Positions 63,751 through 64,000 of a stretch of 64,000 bases of DNA are shown in pieces. The DNA is from Rhizorhabdus wittichii RW1 (GTDB lineage: Bacteria; Pseudomonadota; Alphaproteobacteria; Sphingomonadales; Sphingomonadaceae): NCBI GenBank assembly GCA_000016765.1, contig CP000699.1, forward strand, positions 4,653,501 to 4,717,500. The letters run 5' to 3'. The notes beneath the pieces are model-generated. The model searched no databases and was not told the DNA's origin. It saw only the letters and a list, made by a program, of their open reading frames with translations. The number at the start of each line of letters is the position of its first letter. Position 1 is the first letter of the stretch. A program made the translations under genes and the position numbers.

Positions 63751-64000
63751 ACTGACCCGCGCGACCCAGCATCAGGTCGACGCCGCGATCGGCGGCCGCC
63801 ATGACGACCGCGTTGGTGTTGGCCGAGACGATATTGGGCATCATCGACGCGTCGAACACCCGCAGGCCGTCGACGCCGCGAACCCGCAGGTCGGGGGTCA
63901 GCACCGCCATCGGATCGCCGTCCTTTCCCGCGCGGCAGGTGCCGACCGGATGATAGGCGCTCTCGGCCGTCTCGCGGACATAGCGTTCGAGGTCGTCGTC
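63707..64000 (-). CDS. GMC-family oxidoreductase, C-terminal part (5' end outside window)
   Basis: The minus-strand frame is open to the window edge and encodes 97 residues of a GMC oxidoreductase C-terminus: SAYHPVGTCRAGKDGDP, LRVRGVDGLRVFDASMMPN and SANTNAVVMAAADRGVDLML. The HPVGTCRMG-type motif carries the catalytic His of choline-dehydrogenase-like enzymes. A proline-rich tail follows, and the stop lies inside the convergent LysR gene. It is a second GMC enzyme besides 21421-23070. Confidence 0.88.
   Translation of the reverse strand, partial: DDDLERYVRETAESAYHPVGTCRAGKDGDPMAVLTPDLRVRGVDGLRVFDASMMPNIVSANTNAVVMAAADRGVDLMLGRAGQFRRGSPAPSPGAGP

Overview
The window is one continuous block of catabolic and transport genes from a GC-rich genome. 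It encodes four SusC-less TonB-dependent receptors that start with the usual 'D/EIxVTAxxR' segment after a signal peptide, many Rieske and flavin oxygenases, and ATGA/GTGA-coupled operons. This style fits an alphaproteobacterium of the Sphingomonadales, but no ribosomal or housekeeping marker is present, so that assignment is inference. I see no rRNA, tRNA, CRISPR array, phage gene, integrase or transposase.

Region by region. 1-1958: end of a type B carboxylesterase and an SMP-30 lactonase. 2055-7558: hydantoinase/carboxylase-type HyuB and HyuA, an FAH-family protein and an SDR, behind a promoter with a TetR-like palindrome. The same palindrome precedes 7698-12277 (alpha/beta hydrolase lacking its nucleophile, alpha-hydroxyacid oxidase, TonB receptor). 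12349-15622: a glutarate module (gcdH, class III CoA-transferase, divergent LysR). 15629-18056: two tandem alpha/beta hydrolases and a ChrR-like cupin. 18064-26785: luciferase-like monooxygenase (LLM), LuxR regulator, then a tightly coupled operon LLM, GMC oxidoreductase, AAHS aromatic-acid transporter, hydrolase, SDR, class II aldolase. 26921-30953: FAH, two alpha-hydroxyacid oxidases, small monooxygenase and GST. 31036-35666: 2OG-Fe(II) oxygenase and TonB receptor, with a divergent AraC regulator. 35813-42064: secreted beta-propeller, SdsA1-like alkylsulfatase, TonB receptor.

42240-62699 is the most unusual part. It holds two bicupins, an acetoacetate-decarboxylase-family protein, two paralogous RutA-like LLM monooxygenases, a third (NtaA/DszA-like) LLM beside a flavin reductase, an FAH protein, an ornithine-cyclodeaminase-like protein, two VanA-type Rieske oxygenases, HpaH-like hydratase, HpaI-like aldolase, a carboxylesterase, a TonB receptor and a RutB-like cysteine hydrolase. 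Three of its promoters carry nearly the same 20-bp element, and the two RutA-like genes sit in duplicated divergent promoter regions. I read this as one co-regulated degradation system: import by TonB receptors, ester hydrolysis, oxygenation by flavin and Rieske enzymes, ring opening by a bicupin, and breakdown of the fission product by FAH, hydratase and aldolase. The substrate is not known. The window ends in a LysR gene and a GMC oxidoreductase that runs off the edge.
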